A DNA stretch of 64,000 nt from Rotaria sp. Silwood1 (taxonomy: Eukaryota; Rotifera; Eurotatoria; Philodinida; Philodinidae): the NCBI GenBank assembly GCA_905250075.1, contig CAJNOP010000003.1, positions 2,422,961-2,486,960 on the forward strand, written 5' to 3'. The notes beneath the pieces were generated by a model, which ran no database searches, had not been told where the DNA came from, and saw only the letters and a list, made by a program, of their open reading frames with translations. Of the stretch, positions 53,101-64,000 are shown in pieces. Within the stretch, counting starts at the first letter, position 1, and each line of letters begins with the position of its first letter. The translations under genes were made by a program, and so were the position numbers.

Positions 53101-56100
53101 ATTAATGACAAGAAAAGATGCCATCATCAGAATAGGTCGTTTGATATATTAAATAAAGAGAAGATGAATTACATATGTTGTATCAATGTATTGAACGTAA
53201 TACATGTGATGAATTTACCGTTTTTTTAAAGCTTTGATCATGAACAATTATTTACATAAAATCAAGAAAAAGCTATGAAAAATTATTACATATAGTTTTA
53301 TAAATACAATTCTTTGCCTTGAACGAACTTTTTAGCCTACGTTAATGAACATAATTACAAAAGAGTCAACAGCATAAAAAAAAAACAAGTTTTTTACATG
53401 TCCCGATGCGATACAGTCATCTCATTTCAAAATCAAAACTAGAAAAATGAATAATCTCAATTGCTCGAATTTCCTAAATTTTGATTTAATTGCAATTCAC
53501 AAAAAAAAGGCAGAACAATTTAAAACTGTGATTCAAATGTGATAGATTTTCCAATACCTACAAATTTCTTTCGTAACTTTTTTCTTTAATCAATAAATGT
53601 AGGACCATCATTTTTTTGAAATTAGAATAAAATTTGAATTTATATAATGCATCAACTCAAAATCTTGAAAAGTTCAGAAAAAAACACTAAATAACAACTG
53701 TTAAAATTCTGACAATAAGAACAAAGTACATGATTAAGCAGATAGATGTTCATAATATATGTTTCAGAGGATTATACACACATGCAGACAGATACATCGG
53801 TTAAATGAATGAAAGACAGTTTCTAGACCTATATACAGTTGTTAACCTAGGAAGTCAATCTCGTTATGAATTATTGTGATAGTTGTAAGTTCGAGAGCAG
53901 AACCTTCATAAACTGAACTTTCGAAGTGTAGTGATTGTATGTGCGTAAGATTGGCTAGGATGTCTCTATTTGTTCCCTCATCTTCACTCTCGAATATCCA
54001 GCACTGAACCCCATATTCCCATTTTTCATGATATACAATGAAAATGTCAAGAATTTTAAATAGAGTTTCGAAGATATTTTATTGGCGACATTTGTCAAAC
54101 ATAAGTCTTCTGACAGTTCATTACTTGACGATTCCATTTCTGACGGAACGGCATATAGAAGGGTCATGTTACTCACAAGTACATCATCTATTTATTGTTT
54201 CTTGCTTGTCATTCAGCTCTCACTGCATCGGACTTATCGGAAATAATGCTGAGCACTGATTGTTTCTTCTGTGCAAATTTTGGAGAACACTGTTCTGTAT
54301 TTTTAGACTATATCATGGAAATTGAATCGCAATAACAGGTAATTCGATCACTGATCTAAAATTGCTAACGTTGATATCAATGATGATGAACGCACGATGT
54401 TATATGGAATCATACCAAATAAATTAGCTAAAATAGCGACAATAACAAGTCTTATTAGTAGCAACTATTTAAAGATCAAAACAACGTAGCGCTTCCGACG
54501 CTCAATACAATGAGTTAAATATCTATTAGTTTCAAAACAAAATTGCTTAATTCTGTCACATTCTTTCTAGAATTTCGACTGCATCAATTGAATAATGATT
54601 TGCTTGTGTATACCTATATGTATAGCTCTATTGCTTTTTTCATATCGAAGGCAAACAACGAAAAAATAGTACAATGGTTAAGCTTAAAATACTCCATTTG
54701 AGTTGATGCTTTTCACATCGTTTATTTAGATTTCAGTATCCAGTCTATTGGAACAAATGTAACATTTAGAATTGACAGTTAGAAATAGTGGTTTAGCTAA
54801 GAAGTATACACATGACATGAAAACAAACAATTAAGATTGTCCATTATCTTTTGCCTTGTTTTTCTACCATGCAGTTTTTTCCTTTTTCAAAGAAATGGTA
54901 ATGCGATATAAATTGAATGAGAAATCGAGTTATTTGAAGAAAGTAGAGATGTTAATCCACTTTCGGACTGTTGAACTGCGACATCGCCAGATATGCACGT
55001 GAGATGGGAATAATACGGTAGAAAATCGTTCGTTTTTAATTCTCCATATTCTGTGAGAGACCGATAATATTGATTAATTTAGTATGCTTCGCGACTGAGT
55101 CACCGGATACGTGTTACCGTGAATATAGACGAGAAGCAAAAATTAGATTGCAGGTGAAAAAAGTGAATATCACTAAGAAAAATTGAGTATCTTTCATCTC
55201 TAAATAAGAAAGAATAGTTTGGATGAATATGCGTTTACGTGCTTTAACCATTAAACTAGAGCGCTTCATATGTAGATCAAAATTATTTCACGTATATTTC
55301 AATATCATTTCGTCATTCGTAGAAAGACAACGAACAATCTGCAATGAGCAAGAAAAACAATAGGTGTATGTGGAAATATAAGTATTTTTGATTCCCTCTT
55401 ATTTTTATGGGTCTCTTTGACTTTTAACGCTCTGGCTTTTTTTTTATTGCTTTCGATAATAGATTAAAAATTCGGTTGTTTGTGAGCAAAACATGATAAT
55501 TTTTCCAATGAATCATGTCTGTAGTTCGATTCTCATGAAGTTTAATTTTCAATAATGTTTATTGTAGATTACTTTTCTCTTAACGACTATGTTTTGCCGT
55601 GATTGTCGCTTCCTTTTGAAACAAGACTTCGAACATTTTTCGGATAGATTCAAATGAAATTCGAAAATTTGTCTTCGAAGATACAACAGGATATGAGATG
55701 GTAAAAATCTCTTAATTCATATAACTCTTATGGATAGTACTAATTCCACTGATTTGTCTTTGTGAATGATGATGTCATGTCCGAATAATAACTATGACAA
55801 TGATCTTTTAAAATAATCAAAACTAACATTTGAAGGGATGAATGAATACATTGTGCACCTCTTCATAATGAGTTATCAATGAATTATCTAATTGTTTTTC
55901 ATCATAAATATAAATTCCAATTAGTTGTAATACATGATGTACATTCGGCATAAGTACTCGAGCAATATCAAATGGAAAAATAAGATATATGAGATTAGTT
56001 TAAGTATTTTAAATGAAATTTCTACATTCGTTACGATTATCAAATGTTTGAATATAGCCATGAAAACTAAGAAGTTTTCCTCGAATAAAAGAATCTTTTT

Positions 56101-57989
56101 GGATAGTATCGATAATTGGATCGAACCAAACAATAGTATAGAAAACATTAAGATTATTTTTTGAGTTATCAATATTATTTTCTAATTCTTTAATTTTACA
56201 ATATTTTCTCTTTTTGTCGAATTGTAATGATATTTACGATATGAAATATAATGCGGTCTTTATTAGAATTTCAATTACACTAAAATAGTGACTTTGAAAG
56301 AGATAAACATGTTAAAAAGTTTCAAGACTTCAGTAGATATGTGTTTTCAAGTCAATAAAAATATTGCTGTGTTTGTTTACCTATCTATAAATGAGATTAA
56401 ACTGCTGATTCAATGCTCTGTTACAACTTACTCTTACCATTCTCTGTTGATAGTAATAAACCTTGAAAATATTTCATATGTATTCGTCTGACATAGAATA
56501 CAGAAGTGATAATTGTTTGAATTATAGAAATGATTTCGAATGAAGATAAAAACAAGTAATATGTGTCCTATAAACAATTTGAATTCGAATTGTTCTATCG
56601 GCAAAAGGATGAATAACTTACAAATGACTACGAGACATGGGTACTACCAATAAATATGACTGATAACGAAAAACGAAAGATAAAGAATGCATATGTGGAT
56701 GTTATGACTGAAAGAAAAAGAGAAGAAGTAAGAAATTCAGTGAAAACATAGTTCCGAATTTGAATCTGGTAATAATTTTTTAATAATTTAAAAACATTAT
56801 TTTTTTCCAAGTCTTCTGAAGAACATTTTTGAAATAGAGCTGTTGAATCTTATGAACATAATTTAAAAGTAACAAATAATTTTGAACTGTTTCTAAATCA
56901 ATATTTTCATATTTAAGTACTAGAAATTCAGTAGGAAGAGCTAAAAATTTTGAACACTATTTTTTTCATAATGACGCCTCAATTTCACTACTTTTATTAG
57001 TGGATGAATTTGTTTGTAAATCAAAATTTTTGTTAAAATGCGATTTTAACAAGTTTGCCAACGGTCAATGGAAAATTTGGTTCAATTGAATCTGTCAACA
57101 AGAAATGAATCTCAAATGTTTGTATGACTAATAAGTACAGGATATTAAGATATTGGACTTTTAAGATCTAAATTTTTTGTGAGATTTTTAGTTGCAATTT
57201 TGCCTTCCAAAATAAACTTCATTCTTCATAAGTCGATACTTCGTAACCTACTCAAGCGAATTATTTGCCGTGGCTCACAGCTTACGGTGGCATACGACCG
57301 TGTAGAAAAAAATATCAGGGATACCTAGGACGGTTATCAAAGTCACTAATATAGCTGAAAATAGTGTTGTAAACCTTTGTTTCATACAATTTGTCAAGAG
57401 CTTTAAATTGACGTTTTGGTAGATGCAGTATTACGACAGTATTTTATAGTGCGGTACACCACTGATAACAGTCGTCCAATGTCCTGAAAGTCGAGTATCT
57501 GACCGTTTATAAAATAGTGAAAGACAGTTGTTTATGACCGTGTGCTTCTTTGATTTGAACTCAAAAACAAAACAGGCCATTAATCACATATCTTTTAAAC
57601 AAGACGGAATTTGATATTGTTTATTTAAGCTGAATCAAGTGCAGAATGTTTCTAGTATTTCAATAAAACTATAATAGGAGCAATTCATTCTTAAACAATA
57701 GTTTCTAAAACTTATGTCTAACAACAAATGCATCTAATATTTTTCTATCAGAACTTTTTATCATTCATGCATAATTTTTTTTCCTAATATTTTCAACGGT
57801 CATCAGAGAAATAACAGATAAAGGAAATTATAATTCAGATAATCATATAACGACAACTTGTCATAGATGTCGTTAACTTGATGTTTCGGTTCACTTAATT
57901 GGAAGTCACAACGAACAAATGAAAACCTTTCGATAATCTAATGCTCATTTGGTTGGTCATAGTTCTTGTATCTCCATTACTGGGTTAAT
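50150..57989. other. Gene desert (7.8 kb)
   Basis: No convincing exon chain on either strand. Short frames such as 52144-52386 (minus), 54038-54259 and 55934-56164 lack domains and splice context. A minus-strand TAGTTTAATGG near 55255 resembles a Pol III A box but has no partner B box. The stretch immediately before 57990 should hold the CYB5R promoter; an acceptor-like GGTCATAG lies about 30 bp before that ATG. Confidence 0.5.
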
Positions 57990-60207
57990 ATGTCAGCAGC
58001 CGCTCGTGCATCAAGAAAATGGATTTGGTTAGGCGCAACCTTAGCAGTTGGTGGTGCCGGATATTTACTTTATTATGGACCTGGTCAAAAGTTTACATTT
58101 GAAACTAAAAAATCAGGAGGCGCATCGCACACACTTTTAGCACCCGATGCACTTGATCCAAATGCATTTCGTACATTTAAATTATCGGATGTTAAGCAAT
58201 ATAATCATAATACAAATATATTTACATTTGATTTTGATGATCCAAAAGCAAAATACAATGGTAAAACTGCTTCATGTGTTTTATTTAAAGCCGATATTGA
58301 TGGCAAAGAAGTTGTTCGGCCATACACACCTGTATCACGTCCTAATACAATTGGTCATTTAAACTTCGTTATTAAACATTATCCAAAAGGTGTTATGAGT
58401 AAACATGTTCACAGCCTGAAAAAGGGTGACTCAATTGAAATTAAAGGACCTAGTAAAAAGATCAAATTTTACAAATTCTTTTTCCTAAATATTTTTATTT
58501 TATAGTTCCAAAATATCCATACGAACCAAATAAATTTGAAAATCTTGTACTAATTGCTGGTGGAACTGGTATAACTCCAATGGTTAGATCAGACATATTT
58601 ATTTTAGCTTAAAATGATTTTTTATTTTAATTTCATTTTTTTAGGTTCAAATGATTGAAGAAGTTCTTCTCAATCCAAATGATAAAACAAAAATAACATT
58701 TTTATTTGCTAATGTATCAGTAGATGATATTTTATTAAAAGAAACTTTGGATAAACTTGCTGAGAAATATCCAGATCGATTTAAAATTCATTATATAGTT
58801 GATAAAGTAGATAAAGCTCAAGCAAAAACATGGCAAGGCGAAGTTGGGTAAGCATATATTTAACCATTATGCCAATCATATTCTTTTATATTTTAGATAT
58901 CTTACGGTTAAAATGTTGAAGAAATTATCGCCAATGCCAGCTAAGAAAGATGATGAAAGTCTTTTAGTTATGGTTTGTGGTCCACCTGGATTCATGAAAT
59001 TACTTAGTGGAGAGAAGACCAAAGATTTTAAACAGGTATCATCACAAGACTTAATTTCGATTTTTCAGTTGTGACAAAAAAAAGTCTATTAGTTCCCTTT
59101 GGTCATTGTGAGAAAGGAGAACAGTTTGAATAAATGATAGAATTTTATGGAATCGATCAATTTTTTGTTCGTGAAAAACTACAAGTAACGTTCGTCGGTT
59201 CGACTCACTTGATCCTCGACTGTATCAGACAGAAGTATACAAGTCTCATCCATAGACACCCAGTTATGAAACAGCTGATTAAGGGAGAATTTATCAAATA
59301 TGTCGGATTGACTGAATTTTTAGTCTAAAAAATCGAATTGGTTGAAAGTTCAACATTAAAAGCGCGAGAATCGAACACTTAGCCAACGTTTTTTATGACG
59401 TTTCACCTTTCACTCTGACTAAAGCAGACGAAAATTTATTTTACTTTATATAACCCTTCCTACACTCGAAAAAACATTATTTTCTCAAAAAACCTTTTCT
59501 CCTGAACTAAAAAAAATTCAACTCAAAACTTTGAGAAACTAACTTCAGATTCGGATTTTCCCACCTTGATTTACTTTCGTCAACTTTTATAAAATATCAT
59601 TATTTTCTCAAAAAACCTTTTCCTCAACCTAACAAGTTTATTTCAAAATTTGAGAAACTGACATCAGGTTCGGATTCCCCGACCCCGATTTACTTTCGCC
59701 AAACTTTATAAAATATCGTTATTTTCTCAAAAAACCCTTTCCTCAACCCAAAAAAGTGAATTTAAAATATTGAAAAACTAACTGCAGATTCGGATTCCCC
59801 TACCCCAATTTATAACTGACACATTCATCTTTAAGCCGATGTTCTTTTAACCCTGACGTTTTTTTTGACCCGGCGACAGGACGACAAACTATTTTATTTT
59901 ATATGACCCTCCCTTCAGTCGAGAGAATAAATTAGTTTTTTCTCTCTGTGCTATTTCAAATGTCTTTATAAAGTTTCTTTTCAATGAATCACAGTCAGTA
60001 AATACCAAATCGATCATTTATTTAGTAAAAAATGCTGAAATTATCTGACACATAAATCAAGACAATATTTACATGTTATTTGATATTATCGAAAACAACA
60101 TGGTCTAATAAAGAATTATAACTATTAATGTCTTTCTATTTTAGGGTGAATTGACCGGTCTTCTCAAAGATCTTGGCTTTACAGAAAAAAATGTCTTCAA
60201 ATTCTAA
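57990..60207 (+). CDS. CYB5R: NADH-cytochrome b5 reductase
   Basis: FAD flavoenzyme passing electrons from NADH to cytochrome b5 for lipid desaturation and sterol synthesis, normally on ER or outer mitochondrial membrane. Five exons (57990-58452, 58506-58582, 58645-58847, 58897-59035, 60145-60207) join in frame to 314 residues (human CYB5R3 301). Residues about 11-30 (WIWLGATLAVGGAGYLLYYG) form the N-terminal membrane anchor. Then come the FAD-binding motif RPYTPVS, GVMSKHVHSLKKGDSIEIKG, the NADH-binding GGTGITPM, CGPPGFM, and the C-terminal aromatic VFKF. I took the ATG at 57990 over the in-frame one eight codons upstream because MSAAARAS gives a normal anchor start. The last intron (1,109 bp) carries a tandem repeat array. 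The Spire-like gene follows 289 bp downstream on the same strand. CYB5R2 versus R3 cannot be decided. Confidence 0.96.
59380..59490 (+). repeat. Left direct repeat flanking the tandem array
   Basis: About 110 bp (TTAGCCAACGTTTTTTATGA ... TTTATATAACCCTTCC) recurs imperfectly at 59828-59940 in the same orientation. Just before it, GAATCGAACAC (59369-59379) on the plus strand is the complement of a B-box-like GTGTTCGATTC, so the unit may once have contained Pol III sequence. Confidence 0.5.
59476..59815 (+). repeat. ~120-bp tandem repeat array, about three copies, in CYB5R intron 4
   Basis: ATTATTTTCTCAAAAAACC begins at about 59476, recurs at 59599, and as GTTATTTTCTCAAAAAACCC at 59718: periods of about 123 and 119 bp. 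Each unit also holds TTGAGAAACT (or TTGAAAAACT), then CAGATTCGGATT or CAGGTTCGGATT, then a CCC/GATTTACTTTCG block. The third copy is the most degraded at its 3' end. No coding potential was seen. Confidence 0.75.
59828..59940 (+). repeat. Right direct repeat flanking the tandem array
   Basis: Imperfect copy of 59380-59490. TTAAGCCGATGTT and GACGACAAACTATTTTATTT then TATATGACCCTCCCTTCAGTC match TTAGCCAACGTT and GACGAAAATTTATTTTACTT then TATATAACCCTTCCTACACTC in the left copy. The unit is again followed by a TTTTCTC stretch, so the two flanks and the array may belong to one larger repeating structure. Confidence 0.5.
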
Positions 60208-60496
60208 CTGTCTTTTTTTATCTTTCATTTTGATATTGTGACGTTCTAAACTTCTATCTTTCATAAACTTAAATTACGTAGACTAATATTACATGAAACG
60301 ATTAAATGGAGCGTATCTACATTTTTTATTAGTACAAACTTGTTTTTTTCTTATTGACAACAAATAAAGAGAGCATATGAATAGCAACAGATGGAGACGA
60401 ATAACTCACTCTAAACAACGCCTTAATTGAAAGTTTTTCCATTATCAATGACTATTTCTTCATGTCATTTTCAATGATAAAAAGAAAAGAACACGT

Positions 60497-61348
60497 ATGT
60501 CAAAAAGTTTCTCAACTCAAGCACATTCTTTTCGAAAACCTATTAAACCAATAATTGATGCTGATGATGATGAAGATGATAAACGACGAAACTCATATGG
60601 TCGAAAACGAGTTGATGTTATTCAATGTTTATTAGAATCATCATCTGATGAAAATGATGATGCAAATCTTATTAATCAAAATTCTAATAATATTCTTTGG
60701 TTAACATTTGCTGAAATATGCCATATTCGTTCTATTTTTGCTCGAACAGTTCTTAGTACTCGTATGTTTAATAACAACAAACAATATTTTAAAATCTTTC
60801 ATAATGATTTATGTTTTCGATGTCAAGAAAAAATTAATTCTCTATCTTTGATACCATCTTTTTTCTATTCTAAGAATATTCCTATTTGTTATGTTTGTCA
60901 ACAGAAAATATGTACAAAATGTTCATTAACAAATTTTTTACCTCCATCATCGAAACATTTGTTTCCTGTTCGAGTACAAACTTTAATAAAATTATCATCA
61001 ACTCCTATTGCAAATGAAGCAAATAAAAATAATGAACTGAATCCAAAAGCAAAAACAATTTGTTATGATTGTTCACAGGTAACATGTCAATCTTAATAAA
61101 AGATTCACGAGATTTCAAGAATAAAAAATTATTAAAAGTTCATTCGTATTATGTTTATCGAACTTTAGATATTTGTTAAATACAGAAAACCTTCTCAATA
61201 TTCTATCCAAACACCAGCTATTGAACTACACCATTCATGTTTGCCTTTCAATTTGTCTACACAAGATCGTCATAGATATGTTAATACATTGAACGAGAAT
61301 ATTGGAAAAACAATTATCAATGATACATCATTTATTACTCGACTTTAA
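60497..61348 (+). CDS. Short Spire-like protein (Spir-box plus FYVE-like zinc finger)
   Basis: Two exons (60497-61078 and 61169-61348) join in phase 0 to 253 residues. After an acidic N terminus (IIDADDDEDDKRR), residues about 68-90 read WLTFAEICHIRSIFARTVLS, close to the Spir-box of Spire proteins (LTLEEVMHIRSVLVKAEL). Four CxxC pairs follow at roughly 110-195 (CFRC, CYVC, CTKC, CYDC), matching the modified FYVE zinc-binding pattern, with FFYS and KICTKC as in Spire C termini. The actin-nucleating KIND and WH2 parts of full Spire (over 700 residues) are absent, and upstream sequence is CYB5R. If correct, it could target vesicles or bind myosin V/FMN-like partners without nucleating actin; that is inference. 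It is 289 bp downstream of CYB5R on the same strand. Alternative: an unrelated CxxC zinc protein. Confidence 0.7.
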
Positions 61349-61473
61349 TCTATTTTTGCATTCGTTTATTTTTATTTTACATACAAGAACAAATCATCAA
61401 GGATAAATAGGAAATTTATGTGAAAGAACAACGACAATGAGAAAAAAAAAATTCTATGAATCGGTTTAGTTTA

Positions 61474-62122
<649 letters not shown>

Positions 62123-62435
62123 TCTTATCGTAGAATACAATGGAATGCTAATGGCAGCTAACGATTGCCTTTATATAGACACATGTGCATCAATTTCATT
62201 GGTTACAGAACAAAAAAGAAAAAAGACATCGACATGGTTTCAACCATACTAGCGGTTAGTCAGAATGAATTTCATTGATTGTCTGTCAGTTAGTGCAATG
62301 ACATGAATATGATTGGATGAAATCCACGAATCATATTAAGAAAAAGTTGCACGTTAGTAGGGCATTATATATAGAGAAGAGAAACGAAACTTCCAAGTTA
62401 ATATTCATTTTATATACGCAAAACAAAAGCAAAAC
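62123..62435. promoter_or_regulatory. Bidirectional H2B/H2A promoter
   Basis: Toward H2B, TATATAAA on the minus strand (62170-62177) lies about 48 bp before the ATG. Toward H2A, TATATATA (62366-62373) lies about 63 bp before its ATG. ATTGG (inverted CCAAT) occurs at 62198-62202 and 62312-62316. The layout, with TATA boxes facing outward and CCAAT elements between, is typical of divergent histone pairs. Confidence 0.65.
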
Positions 62436-63156
<721 letters not shown>

Positions 63157-63812
63157 AGAGGATAAACGACCTAGTCGAGAATGTAATCAAAGACTTTATG
63201 AAGTTTGTTTTAATAATAAACATATTTTTTCGTGTATTTTCTCTCATTTTTTTGGTTAATTGTGTCATTTGTTTTTCTGACTTGTAAATGAACTAAGAGA
63301 TACACTTCTATATACAAAGTTTTACATTGAAGAAAAAAAAAATTTGTTTTCAAAAGGCATTTCATTCAGTAATCAAGCATAGAAAAATAAAATTTATTGA
63401 GTGAAATAATGCTGTAAAGAAAAACAAAAAAATATACATATGCAAACGAAGAAAATGAATATAACAGCGTAACTAACTTATAGAATACGTTTCATGTATG
63501 TCTTAATCGTAATTATAGATATTTTGGCTTCTATTCTATTAAATAGAAATGTAGTAGCAGTACCAAGGAAAAAGGCATCATTGCATTAGGGCATAGATCT
63601 GTCACTCCCTCGTATTTCACTTTCAATAGGTTAGAGAGATAAAACATGAAATTATGCACATTTTCGTGTATTTATTATTTCTTGGGTCAATGTAAAAAAA
63701 ACATTTTTGAAGATTAAATAGTCTTATGACTCTATTACTTTTGAATGTTAGAAATAATAAGTATGTTATCTATGAGCTTTTCTTTTTCAAACTAAAGATG
63801 AAAGCTAATATG
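63157..63812. other. H2A 3' region and spacer
   Basis: Contains the H2A 3' untranslated region with AATAAA at 63215-63220, then AT-rich sequence without a recognisable gene up to the MITE. Confidence 0.5.
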
Positions 63813-63995
63813 ATAGATCGATCTGGTTTTTCATGGTCTACAAAATGACGTGATGATTCTGCTTATCGATTGGTTTATTCATAGTCAGACAAATACGTGG
63901 GATATCGTACGTATTTGTCTGACCCTGCATAAACTAATCGATAAACATGTTTATTACGTCATTTTATCAAGAATAAAAAATAAAGATCGATCTAT
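63813..63995. mobile_element. Hairpin MITE, about 183 bp
   Basis: Two arms of about 85 bp are near-perfect inverted copies. ATAGATCGATCT at 63813-63824 is mirrored by AGATCGATCTAT at 63984-63995, AAAATGACGT by ACGTCATTTT, TTATCGATTGGTTTAT by ATAAACTAATCGATAA, and GTCAGACAAATACGT (ending 63898) by ACGTATTTGTCTGAC (from 63909). The loop is only about 10 bp. It has no coding capacity. The small size, TIRs over the whole length and AT-rich target fit a foldback MITE of a DNA transposon family. The target-site duplication is unclear (TA is possible). Confidence 0.8.
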
Positions 63996-64000
63996 ATTAT

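Noticed and set aside
53880-53910. AGTTCGAGAGCAGAACC, B-box-like
   Set aside because: No A box at suitable distance and poor match at the end of the box.
55240-55265. Minus-strand TAGTTTAATGGTTAAAGCA resembling a tRNA D-arm/A box
   Set aside because: No B box or acceptor stem within tRNA or SINE distance; may be a decayed tRNA head but not supportable.
59134-59328. 64-codon frame in CYB5R intron 4
   Set aside because: Flanking exons join directly in phase without it, and the peptide has no recognisable domain.

Overview
This is strongly AT-rich animal DNA. It is packed with intron-containing genes whose introns are mostly 50-100 bp with GT...AG ends, plus a few introns of about 1 kb that carry repeats. 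The protein set is metazoan: proteasome alpha-2, NELF-C/D, CHMP1, a synaptotagmin-like protein, CNP, uroporphyrinogen decarboxylase, histones. A histone H2A with a long Ser/Lys-rich tail, paired head to head with H2B and interrupted by introns, together with the compact AT-rich genes, fits a bdelloid rotifer (Rotaria/Adineta-like). The species assignment is inference.

Layout. 1-8.6 kb: one plus-strand gene for a low-complexity Ser/Pro-rich protein with two candidate first exons. 8.6-12.4 kb (minus): a 976-residue protein with a DDE/RNase-H-like transposase-type core and a C2H2 finger. 13.6-14.5 kb (minus): proteasome subunit PSMA2. 14.5-18 kb: no gene seen. 18-31 kb (minus): four closely spaced genes in the order UROD, CNP, NELFCD, HYI. 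Their spacers are 138-193 bp, and each start codon lies within about 20 bp of an intron-type AG acceptor, which makes this a candidate trans-spliced operon. 32.4-37.8 kb (plus): a tandem pair of paralogous zinc-finger genes with pyrimidine-rich leaders. 37.8-45 kb: a gene-poor tract with an orphan terminal exon and decayed coding-like fragments. 45.1-46.5 kb (plus): an ankyrin-repeat protein, convergent with a synaptotagmin-like gene (46.6-48.7 kb, minus). 49.4-50.1 kb (minus): CHMP1 (ESCRT-III). 50-58 kb: a gene desert. 58-60.2 kb (plus): NADH-cytochrome b5 reductase, followed by a short Spire-like gene. 61.5-63.2 kb: divergent H2B/H2A pair. The last 200 bp hold a near-perfect hairpin MITE.

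Mobile and repetitive DNA: two copies of a TIR-bearing non-autonomous element in introns of neighbouring operon genes, a tRNA-derived SINE candidate, a ~120 bp tandem array flanked by direct repeats in the CYB5R intron, and the terminal MITE. I recognised no rRNA, intact tRNA, CRISPR array or virus-like element. Exon boundaries were worked out by eye from splice signals and reading-frame phase, and may be off by one or two bases in places.
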